The notes beneath the pieces were generated by a model. That model made no database searches. It had not been told where the DNA came from and worked only from the letters and a program-made list of their open reading frames with translations. A program made the position numbers and the translations under genes. DNA of 64,000 nucleotides from JAUSNA01 sp964511965 (lineage in GTDB: Bacteria > Patescibacteriota > Microgenomatia > Levybacterales > GWA1-39-11), in contig CAZEGF010000023.1 of the NCBI GenBank assembly GCA_964511965.1, forward strand, positions 62,001 to 126,000. The letters run 5' to 3'. Within the stretch, counting starts at the first letter, position 1, and the number at the start of each line of letters is the position of its first letter. This document shows positions 9,238-18,071 of the stretch, piece by piece.

Positions 9238-9266
9238 TTGACTCTGTATTTTCAAGATACTAAAAT
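9238..9266 (+). promoter_or_regulatory. Sigma70-type promoter of the DUF4446 gene
   Basis: TTGACT (9238-9243), a 17-nt spacer and TAAAAT (9261-9266). Only 12 nt separate the -10 box from the ATG at 9279, so the expected 5' leader is about 6 nt, too short for a Shine-Dalgarno site. Confidence 0.6.
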
Positions 9267-9278
9267 GGTAAGACGCTT

Positions 9279-9749
9279 ATGAATTCGCTCCCCCTTTTGA
9301 TCCTCGTTGTTATTTTAATAGTGTGGAACGGAATTCTATCTTATTTATTTTACCGAATATGGACATCTTTGCAAAAAGTTTCAACAGGAGACAAAAAAGA
9401 AACAATTATTGAGCTTTTGAGTAAAGTTCTTGAGCATGAAAAAAGACTCAGCCAGAATTTAGCTGACACAAATAAAAAAGTTGAGGACTTGATATTTGAT
9501 TCACAATTCTATATACAAAAGATAGGGCTTGTTCGGTTTAATCCGTTCAATGACACAGGAGGAGACCAAAGTTTTATTCTTGCCCTAATTGACGCTGAGG
9601 AGTCAGGAGTAGTTATTTCCGGTCTTCACACGAGAAATGGTACAAGATGGTATGCTAAGAAAATCAGTAATGGTCACGGAGTTGAGCATGAACTCTCAAA
9701 TGACGAAGTAAAGGCGATAAAATCTGCCACAAAAAGGGCAAAAAAATAA
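9279..9749 (+). CDS. DUF4446 family protein
   Basis: 156 aa. One N-terminal membrane helix (about residues 4-26) is followed by a coiled-coil-like stretch, then a compact domain with GLVRFNPFNDTGGDQSFILAL and SGLHTRNGTRWYAK, the hallmark of DUF4446. The function of the family is not known. It reads with the DUF3048 gene 3 nt downstream, so both probably belong to one envelope-related transcription unit starting at the promoter at 9238. Confidence 0.85.
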   Translation: MNSLPLLILVVILIVWNGILSYLFYRIWTSLQKVSTGDKKETIIELLSKVLEHEKRLSQNLADTNKKVEDLIFDSQFYIQKIGLVRFNPFNDTGGDQSFILALIDAEESGVVISGLHTRNGTRWYAKKISNGHGVEHELSNDEVKAIKSATKRAKK

Positions 9750-9752
9750 GCT

Positions 9753-10964
9753 ATGGATCAGGAAGCAGTTGTGAAAGACAGAAGATTAGAAACAAAGAAA
9801 AAGACAATGAATGCAAAAATATTAATTACAGGTATTGTTGTTTATATTGTAAGTGCCGTTGTTTCGTTTTTGATTTTCAGTGGTTTGTCAGGACCTAGTG
9901 CCGTTCCTGTTACTGCTCCTAAAAAAACTGCAAGCGGTGGATTAATGTTTGATGATTCACTTCCAAAGACCGAAAGCTGTCCTATAAATGGAGCGAAATA
10001 CTCAAAACAACAGAGGGCTTGGTGGGAAAAGCATGAACCATTGGGAGTTATGATAGAGAATCACACTGAAGCCCGTCCTCAAAGTGGAATATCATTTGCC
10101 GATGTGGTTTATGAGGCTATTGCTGAGGGTGGTATAACCCGTTTCTTAACTGTCTTCTACTGTCAGGATGCAGACGTTGTAGGACCGGTTAGATCTGCAA
10201 GAACGTATTTCATAGATTTCCTATCGGAATATGGTTCTTTTCCATTGTACGCACATGTGGGAGGAGCCAACAGTGATGGACAGGCAGACGCATTAGGACA
10301 ACTTGAAACATACGGATGGGCAGGGGTTAATGATCTTAATCAATTCTCAATTGGATTCCCGGTATTTCTTCGTGATTATGACCGTTTAGGAAGAACAGTA
10401 GCGACAGAGCACACCATGTATTCTTCAACTACTAAATTGTGGGATTATGCCGCAAAATCAAGAAAGATTACTAACGTAAATCCGGATGGTGAGAAGTGGG
10501 ATAAAGATTTTGTACCATATACTTTTAAAGAAGATGCAGCTCTTTCAACAAGACCAGCTGCCCAAACGGTTTCATATGACTTCTGGGATGGGTACGGAGA
10601 TTTCAGTGTTCTTTGGAATTATGATAAAACTACCAATTCTTATTTAAGAACTAACGGAGGAAAACCTCATTTGGATCTTGATACAAAAAAGCAGCTAACC
10701 GCTAAAAATGTCATCGTATTATTTATGAAGGAGAGTAGAGCAAATGATGGTTATGAAGGTAACCTACATATGCTATATGGGACGAAAGGAACTGGAAATG
10801 CAAAGGTATTTATGGATGGAGTTGAAACTGATGCAACATGGTCTAAAAAATCTAGAACTGCTCATCTATACCTTAAAGATAAGCGTGGGCAAGATATTGA
10901 ACTTAACCGAGGAAAGATTTGGTTTTCAATTGTTTCTCCGACCACTGATGTTACTGTAAAGTAA
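9753..10964 (+). CDS. DUF3048 (YerB-like) extracytoplasmic protein
   Basis: 403 aa with an N-terminal membrane helix at about residues 22-44 rather than a lipobox, so it is probably anchored with the rest outside. The core shows the DUF3048/YerB pattern: GVMIENHTEARPQSG, VYEAIAEGGITRF and VGPVRSAR, followed by a second domain ending near residue 400. B. subtilis YerB is a lipoprotein of unknown role. It follows the DUF4446 gene by 3 nt with no visible ribosome-binding site. Confidence 0.85.
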   Translation: MDQEAVVKDRRLETKKKTMNAKILITGIVVYIVSAVVSFLIFSGLSGPSAVPVTAPKKTASGGLMFDDSLPKTESCPINGAKYSKQQRAWWEKHEPLGVMIENHTEARPQSGISFADVVYEAIAEGGITRFLTVFYCQDADVVGPVRSARTYFIDFLSEYGSFPLYAHVGGANSDGQADALGQLETYGWAGVNDLNQFSIGFPVFLRDYDRLGRTVATEHTMYSSTTKLWDYAAKSRKITNVNPDGEKWDKDFVPYTFKEDAALSTRPAAQTVSYDFWDGYGDFSVLWNYDKTTNSYLRTNGGKPHLDLDTKKQLTAKNVIVLFMKESRANDGYEGNLHMLYGTKGTGNAKVFMDGVETDATWSKKSRTAHLYLKDKRGQDIELNRGKIWFSIVSPTTDVTVK

Positions 10965-11033
10965 AAACAGTTTTACCTCATTTCTCTCTTGTAAATATCA
11001 AAGGACTAGTATAATATATGTACTCAGAAGCAT

Positions 11034-11612
11034 ATGTTTGATGATTTGATTACTTCTAAAACCCGCATCAAAATTTTACACCTTTTTTTGGGAAACCTCG
11101 GGGAAATGTTTCATGTTAGAGAAATTGTTAGACGCGTTGATGAAGAGATCAATGCGGTAAGACGGGAGTTAATGCTTCTTGAGAAAAAGGGAATTTTAAA
11201 TCGTGAAGCCCGTGCAAATAGAGTATATTATTCACTAGATACTTCATACCCATTTTATAATGATCTTGTTAAAATTCATGCGAAGGAATCTGGGTTAGGA
11301 CGCGATATCATCAAGAATAGAGCAAAACTTGGGAGGATTAAATACGCCATGCTTTCAGGTGATTTTGCAAAAAATTCTCAAGAGAGTGGAGAAAGCGTTG
11401 ATCTATTAGTTGTAGGAATAGTTGTCCTTCCGGAATTATCACTTATCATTAAAAAAGAAGAGGAGCTGAAAAAAAGAGAGATTAATTATACAATTATGAA
11501 TGAGGATGAATTTAATTTCAGAAAAGGAAGGCGTGATCCTTTTATTTCCTCAATTATTTATGGTTCACGCGTAATGCTTATTGGTGACGAAGAGTCATTA
11601 GTAAAAGAATAA
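11034..11612 (+). CDS. Winged-helix regulator with nucleotidyltransferase-like C-terminal domain
   Basis: 192 aa. The first about 75 residues form a winged helix-turn-helix (SKTRIKILHLFLGN, then REIVRRVDEEINAVRREL). The rest resembles the degenerate nucleotidyltransferase fold found fused to such HTH domains: a GDFAKN turn, then SVDLLVVG where an active enzyme would have the GSxxxGxxxxxSDxD signature. The glycine-serine and DxD residues are largely missing, so it probably binds rather than transfers nucleotides. TATAAT (11009-11014) lies upstream. It precedes secD by 10 nt. Confidence 0.65.
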   Translation: MFDDLITSKTRIKILHLFLGNLGEMFHVREIVRRVDEEINAVRRELMLLEKKGILNREARANRVYYSLDTSYPFYNDLVKIHAKESGLGRDIIKNRAKLGRIKYAMLSGDFAKNSQESGESVDLLVVGIVVLPELSLIIKKEEELKKREINYTIMNEDEFNFRKGRRDPFISSIIYGSRVMLIGDEESLVKE

Positions 11613-11622
11613 TATTTCCTAT

Positions 11623-13020
11623 ATGCGTAATTCAAAAATATTCATTGCGGTTATTTCTGTAATCTCAGTGATTTTATTACTTCAAAATATACCCGGAAAG
11701 ATTGATCTTAGATCAGTAAAAATTCCATTTGTACAAAAAAATAAGCAGATAGCAAATACTGTTATTGATCCTCAAAAGATTGATCTAAGATTTTTGGCTA
11801 TTCCATTTCAAAAAGATCTTTCATACAAATTGGGATTGGATCTTCAGGGTGGTACACAACTTACCTACAAGGTGGACATGAAAGGTATAAAAAAAGAGGC
11901 ACAACAAGACGCATTCGAAAGTGCGAGAGATGTTATTGAAAGACGTATTAATTATTTAGGAGTTTCAGAGCCAACCATTCAGACAATAAAATTGGCGAAT
12001 GAATACAGAATTGTTGTTGACCTTCCGGGTATGTCTAACGTTTCTCAAGCAATTGATCTCATTGGGGCAACAGCCCAGCTAACATTTTGGGAGGGTGGAA
12101 AAGAAAAGCCGATTCAGACCCCTGGTCAGGATATGTTTCTTTACACACTCGGACAATTAATTGGTGCAAATCCTCTTCCAACGAAATTAACTGGTAAAGA
12201 TCTTCAGAAAGCAACGGTAGTTTTTGATAAAACAACGGGCAAGCCTCAAGTGCAAATACAATTTTCTGGTCAGGGTGCAAAATATTTTGATGAAATTACC
12301 AAAAGAAATATTGGCCATCCGGTTGCAATTGCTTTGGACAATCAAGTCATAAGTGCGCCTGTTGTTCAAACGGAAATTGCAAACGGAATAGCAGTAATAT
12401 CCGGAACATTTACACCGGATATTGCGAAAAATTTAGCTATCGCTTTAAATGCTGGTGCACTCCCGGCCCCCCTTCATGTAATAGCTCAGTCATCTGTAGG
12501 TCCATCGCTAGGAATTGACTCTCTGCATAAAAGTATGTTTGCTGCGATCATAGGATTCTTATCAATTATATTTTTCATGACATACATTTATAGAAAAGAA
12601 GGGGTAATTGCATGTGTTGCCCTTGCCATGTATACGGTAATAACACTATTTATTTATAAGCTTATTCCTGTTACATTAACCCTTGCCGGAATTGCAGGTT
12701 TCATCCTTTCAATTGGAATGGCTGTTGATGCCAACATATTGATATTTGAAAGAATGAAAGAAGAGCTTCGTCGTGGCAAGCCTCGTGACATTGCCATGAA
12801 GAATGGTTTTTCTAGGGCATGGACTTCAATTCGTGACTCAAATATTACAAGTATTATTACATGTGCAATATTATTTTACTTTGGTAGTGGTATTGTGAGA
12901 GGGTTTGCCTTGACGCTATTTTTAGGTATTGTCATTAGTATGTTCTCAGCAATTACTATTACTAGAAATTTACTTTATGTTTTCGACACCAAAGAAAAAA
13001 AGAGTTCGATTAATCACTGA
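11623..13020 (+). CDS. secD: Protein translocase subunit SecD
   Basis: Accessory subunit of the Sec translocon that uses proton motive force to pull exported proteins outward. At 465 aa it has an N-terminal helix, the periplasmic P1 region starting with LGLDLQGGTQLTY (residue about 70), the conserved PGMSNVSQA stretch and five C-terminal helices with GMAVDANILIFERMKEE. The last codons and the stop lie in a period-7 repeat that runs up to the ATG of secF. Confidence 0.95.
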   Translation: MRNSKIFIAVISVISVILLLQNIPGKIDLRSVKIPFVQKNKQIANTVIDPQKIDLRFLAIPFQKDLSYKLGLDLQGGTQLTYKVDMKGIKKEAQQDAFESARDVIERRINYLGVSEPTIQTIKLANEYRIVVDLPGMSNVSQAIDLIGATAQLTFWEGGKEKPIQTPGQDMFLYTLGQLIGANPLPTKLTGKDLQKATVVFDKTTGKPQVQIQFSGQGAKYFDEITKRNIGHPVAIALDNQVISAPVVQTEIANGIAVISGTFTPDIAKNLAIALNAGALPAPLHVIAQSSVGPSLGIDSLHKSMFAAIIGFLSIIFFMTYIYRKEGVIACVALAMYTVITLFIYKLIPVTLTLAGIAGFILSIGMAVDANILIFERMKEELRRGKPRDIAMKNGFSRAWTSIRDSNITSIITCAILFYFGSGIVRGFALTLFLGIVISMFSAITITRNLLYVFDTKEKKSSINH

Positions 13021-13044
13021 TTACTAATCACTAATCACTAAATT
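13010..13044 (+). repeat. Period-7 tandem repeat between secD and secF
   Basis: Five 7-nt units: TTAATCA, CTGATTA, CTAATCA, CTAATCA and CTAAATT. The array begins inside the last codons of secD, supplies its TGA stop and ends flush against the ATG of secF at 13045. The same unit recurs at 14874-14908. Confidence 0.85.
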
Positions 13045-13983
13045 ATGGATATTGTAGGAAAAAGAAGAATATTTTTAACAATTTCGGGTATTGCAACGGC
13101 AATAGGACTTTTGTCCATTATTCTTTTTGGATTTAAACTATCAATTGAATTTACAGGCGGTTCAAAACTTGAAGTTGCTTCAACTGACAACAGAGCTCTT
13201 GACATCAATAAGATAAAAGAGGCATTTAATGCTCAAAGAATAAAAGTCGTAACAATAACAAAAAATTCGGATAAGGATTTAATGATCAGAACCGATCAGA
13301 TAACAGATGCACAAAAAAATCAAGTTTTGGCAAAAATAACCGATAAAAAGATCAATATAAAAGAAAAAAGTTTTGACACATTAGGACCAATAATTGGATC
13401 AGAAACAACTAATAACGCTCTTAAAGCGATAGGTCTTGCCATACTTGCAATTACTCTTTATATAGCGTTTGCTTTCAGAACAGTTTCAAAACCGGTATCT
13501 TCATGGAAATTTGGTATTAGTGCAATTATTGCTCTTGTGCATGATGTACTTATTGTTGTTGGGACATTTTCTCTTCTTGGATTATTTTTTGGAGTAGAAG
13601 TTGATGTTTTATTTATAACAGCAGTTCTAACAATAATGGGATTTTCGGTTCATGACACTATTGTTGTTTTTGATAGGATCCGGGAAAACCTGATAAAAAA
13701 TGTCAGAAATCTTACCTTCGAGCAAGTAGTAAATCAAAGTTTTAATGAAACGCTAGCAAGATCCTTAAATACATCTCTTACTGTTGTTCTTGTTCTTTTT
13801 GCATTACTACTATTTGGAGGAGCTTCTATAAAATGGTTTATTGTCGCATTTTTAGTAGGAATTATAACTGGAACATACTCATCAATTTTTGTTGCGAGTG
13901 CAGTTCTTATAGAGTGGTACGATCTCAATAAAAGAGGTATAACATTTAAAAATCTCCTCAATAAATCAAAAAAGAAAAAGTGA
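13045..13983 (+). CDS. secF: Protein translocase subunit SecF
   Basis: Partner of SecD in the Sec translocon. At 312 aa it has an N-terminal helix, the FKLSIEFTGGSKLEV motif around residue 35, a small external domain and five further helices with MGFSVHDTIVVFDRIREN, the SecF signature. The only spacer from secD is the heptamer array, and no Shine-Dalgarno sequence is visible. Its stop TGA overlaps the GTG start of the Nudix gene. Confidence 0.95.
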   Translation: MDIVGKRRIFLTISGIATAIGLLSIILFGFKLSIEFTGGSKLEVASTDNRALDINKIKEAFNAQRIKVVTITKNSDKDLMIRTDQITDAQKNQVLAKITDKKINIKEKSFDTLGPIIGSETTNNALKAIGLAILAITLYIAFAFRTVSKPVSSWKFGISAIIALVHDVLIVVGTFSLLGLFFGVEVDVLFITAVLTIMGFSVHDTIVVFDRIRENLIKNVRNLTFEQVVNQSFNETLARSLNTSLTVVLVLFALLLFGGASIKWFIVAFLVGIITGTYSSIFVASAVLIEWYDLNKRGITFKNLLNKSKKKK

Positions 13984-14411
13984 AATCTACTCCAAAAGTA
14001 ACAAAACAAATCACAGTTTTTGTTGGTCTGGTTATCCATAACGAAAAATTACTGATGGTAAAAAGGTTTGAGCCGGAAGTGAAAGACGCTCATTTAAAAT
14101 GGGAAATTCCAGGTGGAAAGGTAGATTTTGGAGAAAATCCGGAACAAACAATAGTTAGAGAAATAAAAGAAGAAACCGGAGTAAAAGTAAAGGTAAAGCG
14201 ATTGATTCCAACAGTTTACACAAAATATTGGGATTACCCATGGGGGATACAGCACACCATTTTACTTGGTTACGAATGTGAATTGATTTCAGAAGGAAAG
14301 AGGACCAAAGATCACCACGTAGAGGATGTTATGTGGATTGAAATTTCTAATGTAAAAAAACTTGATAGGCTTCCGGGTGTAGATTTTTTTATAAAGGCAT
14401 TAAGCGCCTAA
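13980..14411 (+). CDS. Nudix hydrolase
   Basis: 143 aa. The Nudix box reads GGKVDFGENPEQTIVREIKE followed by ETGV, with all catalytic Glu residues present. The GTG start overlaps the secF stop in a GTGA arrangement, indicating translational coupling. Probably a nucleoside-diphosphate-X hydrolase or nucleotide-pool sanitiser. The substrate cannot be told from sequence. Confidence 0.85.
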   Translation: MKSTPKVTKQITVFVGLVIHNEKLLMVKRFEPEVKDAHLKWEIPGGKVDFGENPEQTIVREIKEETGVKVKVKRLIPTVYTKYWDYPWGIQHTILLGYECELISEGKRTKDHHVEDVMWIEISNVKKLDRLPGVDFFIKALSA

Positions 14412-14852
14412 TTGTTCCCGGACGATAGAGGACACCAATGATCCATCAGCTTTTCCTTTAGTTTTGGCAGATAACGCCCCCATTACTTTTCCCATGTCCT
14501 GCATAGTTGAAGCACCAAGGGACTGAATTGTATCTTCGACTAGCTTTCTCACTTCTTCTTCAGACATTTGCTCTGGTAGATACCCTTGCAAAACTTCAAG
14601 CTCTCTTTTTTCTTTATCTGCAAGTTCTTGTCTGCCTCCTTTTTCGTATAATTCAATAGATTCTTTTCTCTTTTTTATTTCACGTCCTACAACTTCAATG
14701 ACATCTTCATCAGTTGCCGTATAACCTGCCCCTCCCTTTTGGATTTCATGGTACTGTAGAGCAGATTTTAGCATGCGGATAGTAGATAACTTTTCCTCTG
14801 CCTTTGAAAGCATTGCCTGCTTTAAATCTTCCTGAATGACGTCTTTTAGCAT
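14400..14852 (-). CDS. yqeY: GatB/YqeY domain protein
   Basis: 150 aa, the normal YqeY length, with the N-terminal helical region (KQAMLSKAEEKLSTIRML) and the C-terminal domain shared with the GatB tail (MGKVMGALSAKTKGKADG). The domain resembles the tRNA-binding tail of the amidotransferase GatCAB; the free-standing protein has no settled role. TATAAT (14859-14864, minus strand) lies 6 nt before the ATG, so the mRNA is probably leaderless. It overlaps the Nudix gene end by 12 nt, tail to tail. Confidence 0.88.
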   Translation of the reverse strand: MLKDVIQEDLKQAMLSKAEEKLSTIRMLKSALQYHEIQKGGAGYTATDEDVIEVVGREIKKRKESIELYEKGGRQELADKEKRELEVLQGYLPEQMSEEEVRKLVEDTIQSLGASTMQDMGKVMGALSAKTKGKADGSLVSSIVREQLGA

Positions 14853-14858
14853 ATGGTA

Positions 14859-14864
14859 ATTATA
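14859..14864 (-). promoter_or_regulatory. -10 box 6 nt before the yqeY start
   Basis: TATAAT on the minus strand, followed by 6 nt and the ATG at 14852. Transcription would begin at or next to the A of the start codon. No good -35 is visible; the heptamer array begins 10 nt further upstream. Confidence 0.55.
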
Positions 14865-14873
14865 TCATTTTTA

Positions 14874-14908
14874 ACTAATCACTAATTACTAATCACTATT
14901 CACTAAAT
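14874..14908 (+). repeat. Period-7 tandem repeat between yqeY and the ABC permease
   Basis: Five units: ACTAATC, ACTAATT, ACTAATC, ACTATTC and ACTAAAT. They fill the intergenic space up to the stop codon of the permease gene at 14909. The unit is the same as in the secD-secF array 1.8 kb away. Confidence 0.85.
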
Positions 14909-15694
14909 TTATCCTTCATTTCTTGCGAATTGACCGGTTTCTAGTGATTTTCTATAGAAAAGGTAGAAGATAAGACATGAGGTAGCGAAATAAATAATAT
15001 TGAGTCCAATTGCAAGAAAAAATAAACTCCAATCTGTTTGGGGATTTATGAAATTTTTTCTAGCAGCAACAAAAACATGTGTTGCCGGAATATAGTAAGA
15101 AATAATTTGGATTGGTTTGGGAAGAATGGTTATTGGGAAAAAAGATGCAGATAATGGTTGAAAAAGAAATACAGCTCCCCAAGCCATTGCTTGAATTCTC
15201 GTCCCAAATCTAAATACTAATCCGGTAAGAACAATACCCATTGACCACGAAAATATTATTAAATTAGTGAAGTCCAAAATTATATTTAAAAATCCAATTT
15301 TTAGTATATTAAATCCGGTTATATAAAAGACAATAAATCCTACAATTATTAAAACTACTATACATTTGATAATAGAACTAATCATAAGAGCAGCCAAATA
15401 TTCAGCGGTAGATAGGGGACTTACAAACATATTGCTTAAATTTCTCGACCAAACATTCCACAAAACTGAAACCGTTACGGAATATTGACCAACCCTAACA
15501 ATTTCCCATAATACTAGACCTATGATCAGATAAACCGCACCTGTTGTATTTTGACTCCCTGCTAAGTATTTTGCGACAAACCCAAAAACGACAACCGTTA
15601 TTGATGAAAAAATAAATAAATCAAAAATAACTTCAAGAGATCTTTTTGTAATAAAATATTCTTGCTGCATGATAGCAATAATTCTGTTAATCAT
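14909..15694 (-). CDS. ABC-2 type transporter permease
   Basis: 261 aa with six hydrophobic segments in the ABC-2 export permease pattern. It overlaps the ATPase gene by 4 nt, so the pair is co-translated. ABC-2 exporters with this architecture move drugs, lipids or polysaccharide precursors outward. Given the glycan gene content a surface-glycan substrate is possible, but nothing in the permease proves it. Confidence 0.85.
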   Translation of the reverse strand: MINRIIAIMQQEYFITKRSLEVIFDLFIFSSITVVVFGFVAKYLAGSQNTTGAVYLIIGLVLWEIVRVGQYSVTVSVLWNVWSRNLSNMFVSPLSTAEYLAALMISSIIKCIVVLIIVGFIVFYITGFNILKIGFLNIILDFTNLIIFSWSMGIVLTGLVFRFGTRIQAMAWGAVFLFQPLSASFFPITILPKPIQIISYYIPATHVFVAARKNFINPQTDWSLFFLAIGLNIIYFATSCLIFYLFYRKSLETGQFARNEG

Positions 15695-16611
15695 TTTTGC
15701 CCCTCCCTTGCAATTGACAAAAAGACGTCTTCAAGTGTTGGTTTTTTCACTTCTATATCAGTAATATAAATATCCTCATTGGTAAGGCCGAAAATTAGTT
15801 TTGGAATAAGCGATTCTTTTGTATCTATATTAACTGTAAATTTGTTATGAAATGTATAGTTCTGTTTTTTAGAAGATAAATATTTTTTCATTCTTTCCTG
15901 GCTACCTTCAAAAGTCAGTTTTAATTGAGCAGCATCAATTCTTTTTGTAAGTTGTAGTGGTGTATCTTGTGCAACAATTTTTCCATGATTAAGAATTATT
16001 ACTTCATCGCAAATTCGGGTCACTTCTTCCATATTGTGACTTGTATATAAAATAGATAATTTTTCATCATTTTTAAGTTGCTCAACAAAAGTTAGTACTT
16101 TGTCAGCAATATCGGGGTCAAGAGAAGCTGTGGGTTCATCCAAAAGTAATAATTCAGGTTTATTAAGCATAGCTTTGATTATGTTAACCCTAGTTTTTTG
16201 TCCGGCAGATAAATCCCAAAACCGTTGGCTTAGTAAATCCGATATTTCAAAATATTCAAGAAGTTCTTTAACTTTCTTTTCAGCGTTCTTGACTGAGTAA
16301 AGACGAGCAAAAACAACTAAATTTTCCCAAACCGATATTCTTCCTTGCAGAGTATTATAAGCAGAGGCGAAATTTATTCTCTGTAGTATTTCCTGTCTAT
16401 TTTTAAAGAAATCCTTCCCGAAATATTCAATAAAACCTGAAGTTATTGAACTGATTCCCAAAAGCATTTGGATGGTTGTAGTTTTACCGGCTCCATTGGG
16501 TCCTAGAAAACCAAGGATTTTACCTTTCTCTACAGAAAATGAGATTGAGTCAACTGCAACAAAAGAGCCGTATTTTTTGGACAAATCATTAACTGTTAAG
16601 ACAGAGGACAT
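15691..16611 (-). CDS. ABC transporter ATP-binding protein
   Basis: 306 aa. The ATPase domain has Walker A GPNGAGKTT (residues 37-45), a signature reading LSAGQ, Walker B LLLLDEP and the H-loop in YTSHNMEE. A C-terminal extension of about 90 residues resembles the DrrA-type accessory domain. It energises the permease encoded 4 nt inside its end. TACAAT lies exactly 6 nt before its ATG, suggesting the two-gene unit is leaderless. Confidence 0.93.
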   Translation of the reverse strand: MSSVLTVNDLSKKYGSFVAVDSISFSVEKGKILGFLGPNGAGKTTTIQMLLGISSITSGFIEYFGKDFFKNRQEILQRINFASAYNTLQGRISVWENLVVFARLYSVKNAEKKVKELLEYFEISDLLSQRFWDLSAGQKTRVNIIKAMLNKPELLLLDEPTASLDPDIADKVLTFVEQLKNDEKLSILYTSHNMEEVTRICDEVIILNHGKIVAQDTPLQLTKRIDAAQLKLTFEGSQERMKKYLSSKKQNYTFHNKFTVNIDTKESLIPKLIFGLTNEDIYITDIEVKKPTLEDVFLSIAREGQK

Positions 16612-16617
16612 TTAGTA

Positions 16618-16623
16618 ATTGTA
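16618..16623 (-). promoter_or_regulatory. -10 box 6 nt before the ABC ATPase start
   Basis: TACAAT on the minus strand with 6 nt to the ATG at 16611. No convincing -35. Confidence 0.5.
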
Positions 16624-16628
16624 CCAAA

Positions 16629-18071
16629 TTAAATTTTCTTAAGTACTTTGTATAATTTAGAGGTTTTGTTTTGCTTGAATAAAACTATGTTTCCATGTTT
16701 TTCAAGATTTATTATACCATTCATAAAATCGTCTCTAGATCCAAGATAATGTAGACTATTCCATGTACTTCCTGTATCAATTAATAAATACTTTGGATTT
16801 CCTCCAACCCGGAACCACCGGCATGTTGATAGTTCACATGGGCTATCAGTTTTAAAATCACGAAGACTTGGGAAGAGAGTATATAATTCTTTTCTATGAG
16901 CCAAATGCGCACCAATATTTATTTGAGTTACAACAGATTCGTTCTCTGGGACTTGTTTTAACATTTCGTAAATGTTATTTACTTCCGGAGGAATTGTCCA
17001 AAAATATTTTTTTGTTAAATAGGAAAGTGGAAGATGAAGATAATATTGTAAGACAAGTGCACATACTATCAAGTAAACAGCTGTTTTCCAATTATTTAAT
17101 CTTTTAAATCTTGAAATGGCAATTATTGTAGGCCACACAAGTAGTAATCCAACCGTGCTTCTATAATGAAGAAATATTCCCTCAGTCCTTATTGCGATAT
17201 GCCCCAGAACGAAATAATGCCCCAAATCCCCTATAAATGGAATAAGATAAATAAAAGATAATAATGGGAGAAATCCAAACCATCCTAGGGAATATAAATA
17301 TGTTTTTTGTTTGTCTAATGAATCTATAAAATAGTACGGATTTATATCACTTAAAAGTCCACGAGGATTTGCAAAATGATATCCACCTGGAACAAAATTA
17401 GGAAAATATACAAAAAAAACAAATATTAAATATATTAATGAAATAACACCGGAAATTAGTGAGGTTTTAGTTTTGTTTTTAATGAAATACGTAAGACTGA
17501 TAAGAAGAGTTAAAAATGCAATATCTTCCTTACAAATTATTGCAAGAATTAAAAAAAGATATGTTAATTTTGTTTTTTTGCATTCAAGAAAGTACAGAAA
17601 CCAAGAAATAAATCCAACAGCAAAAACTAACGTATGTACATCGGACCAAATGGCAAATTGCAAACCAAAAAAAGCAAGGTACGTGGCAAATATAGTGTTT
17701 GCAAGCACGTCTTTTATGAGATACTTTTTTGCTATTAGTAAAACTGCAACCCCTGAAGCAATCACACTTGCAACTTGAAGAATTATCAAAACATACACAC
17801 TATTTATCACCCAGTATAAAGGAGCAAGAAGAACGAGTATTAACTCTAAATGATCGTAGTAAATAGGAGCATCATAATAAACATGCGTTGTGGAAATTGG
17901 ATTTAAAAAGTGCGAGTATTTCCAAATAGCTTGATCAATGATAGAAAGATCATAACCTGATAGGAAAGAGTAGTGTTTTATTATTGAAAGAAGTAAATAA
18001 CAAATCGAAAAAGCAAAACCTATAAAAATTGGAATGAAGTGTTTTTTAAGAAAATTCTTTTTCAATTTCAT
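16629..18071 (-). CDS. DUF2079 polytopic membrane protein
   Basis: 480 aa, about 11 membrane helices. The N-terminal SGYDLSIIDQAIWKYSH motif matches DUF2079, a family of predicted GT-C-like membrane proteins with an acidic residue in the first external loop. Function is not established; involvement in surface glycan assembly is an inference from the fold and neighbourhood. Its start overlaps the end of cca by 26 nt, so it is probably co-transcribed with cca. Confidence 0.75.
   Translation of the reverse strand: MKLKKNFLKKHFIPIFIGFAFSICYLLLSIIKHYSFLSGYDLSIIDQAIWKYSHFLNPISTTHVYYDAPIYYDHLELILVLLAPLYWVINSVYVLIILQVASVIASGVAVLLIAKKYLIKDVLANTIFATYLAFFGLQFAIWSDVHTLVFAVGFISWFLYFLECKKTKLTYLFLILAIICKEDIAFLTLLISLTYFIKNKTKTSLISGVISLIYLIFVFFVYFPNFVPGGYHFANPRGLLSDINPYYFIDSLDKQKTYLYSLGWFGFLPLLSFIYLIPFIGDLGHYFVLGHIAIRTEGIFLHYRSTVGLLLVWPTIIAISRFKRLNNWKTAVYLIVCALVLQYYLHLPLSYLTKKYFWTIPPEVNNIYEMLKQVPENESVVTQINIGAHLAHRKELYTLFPSLRDFKTDSPCELSTCRWFRVGGNPKYLLIDTGSTWNSLHYLGSRDDFMNGIINLEKHGNIVLFKQNKTSKLYKVLKKI

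Noticed and set aside
10964..10985. Hairpin GTAAAA/TTTTAC after the DUF3048 gene as a terminator
   Set aside because: A weak, AT-only 6-bp stem without a U-run.
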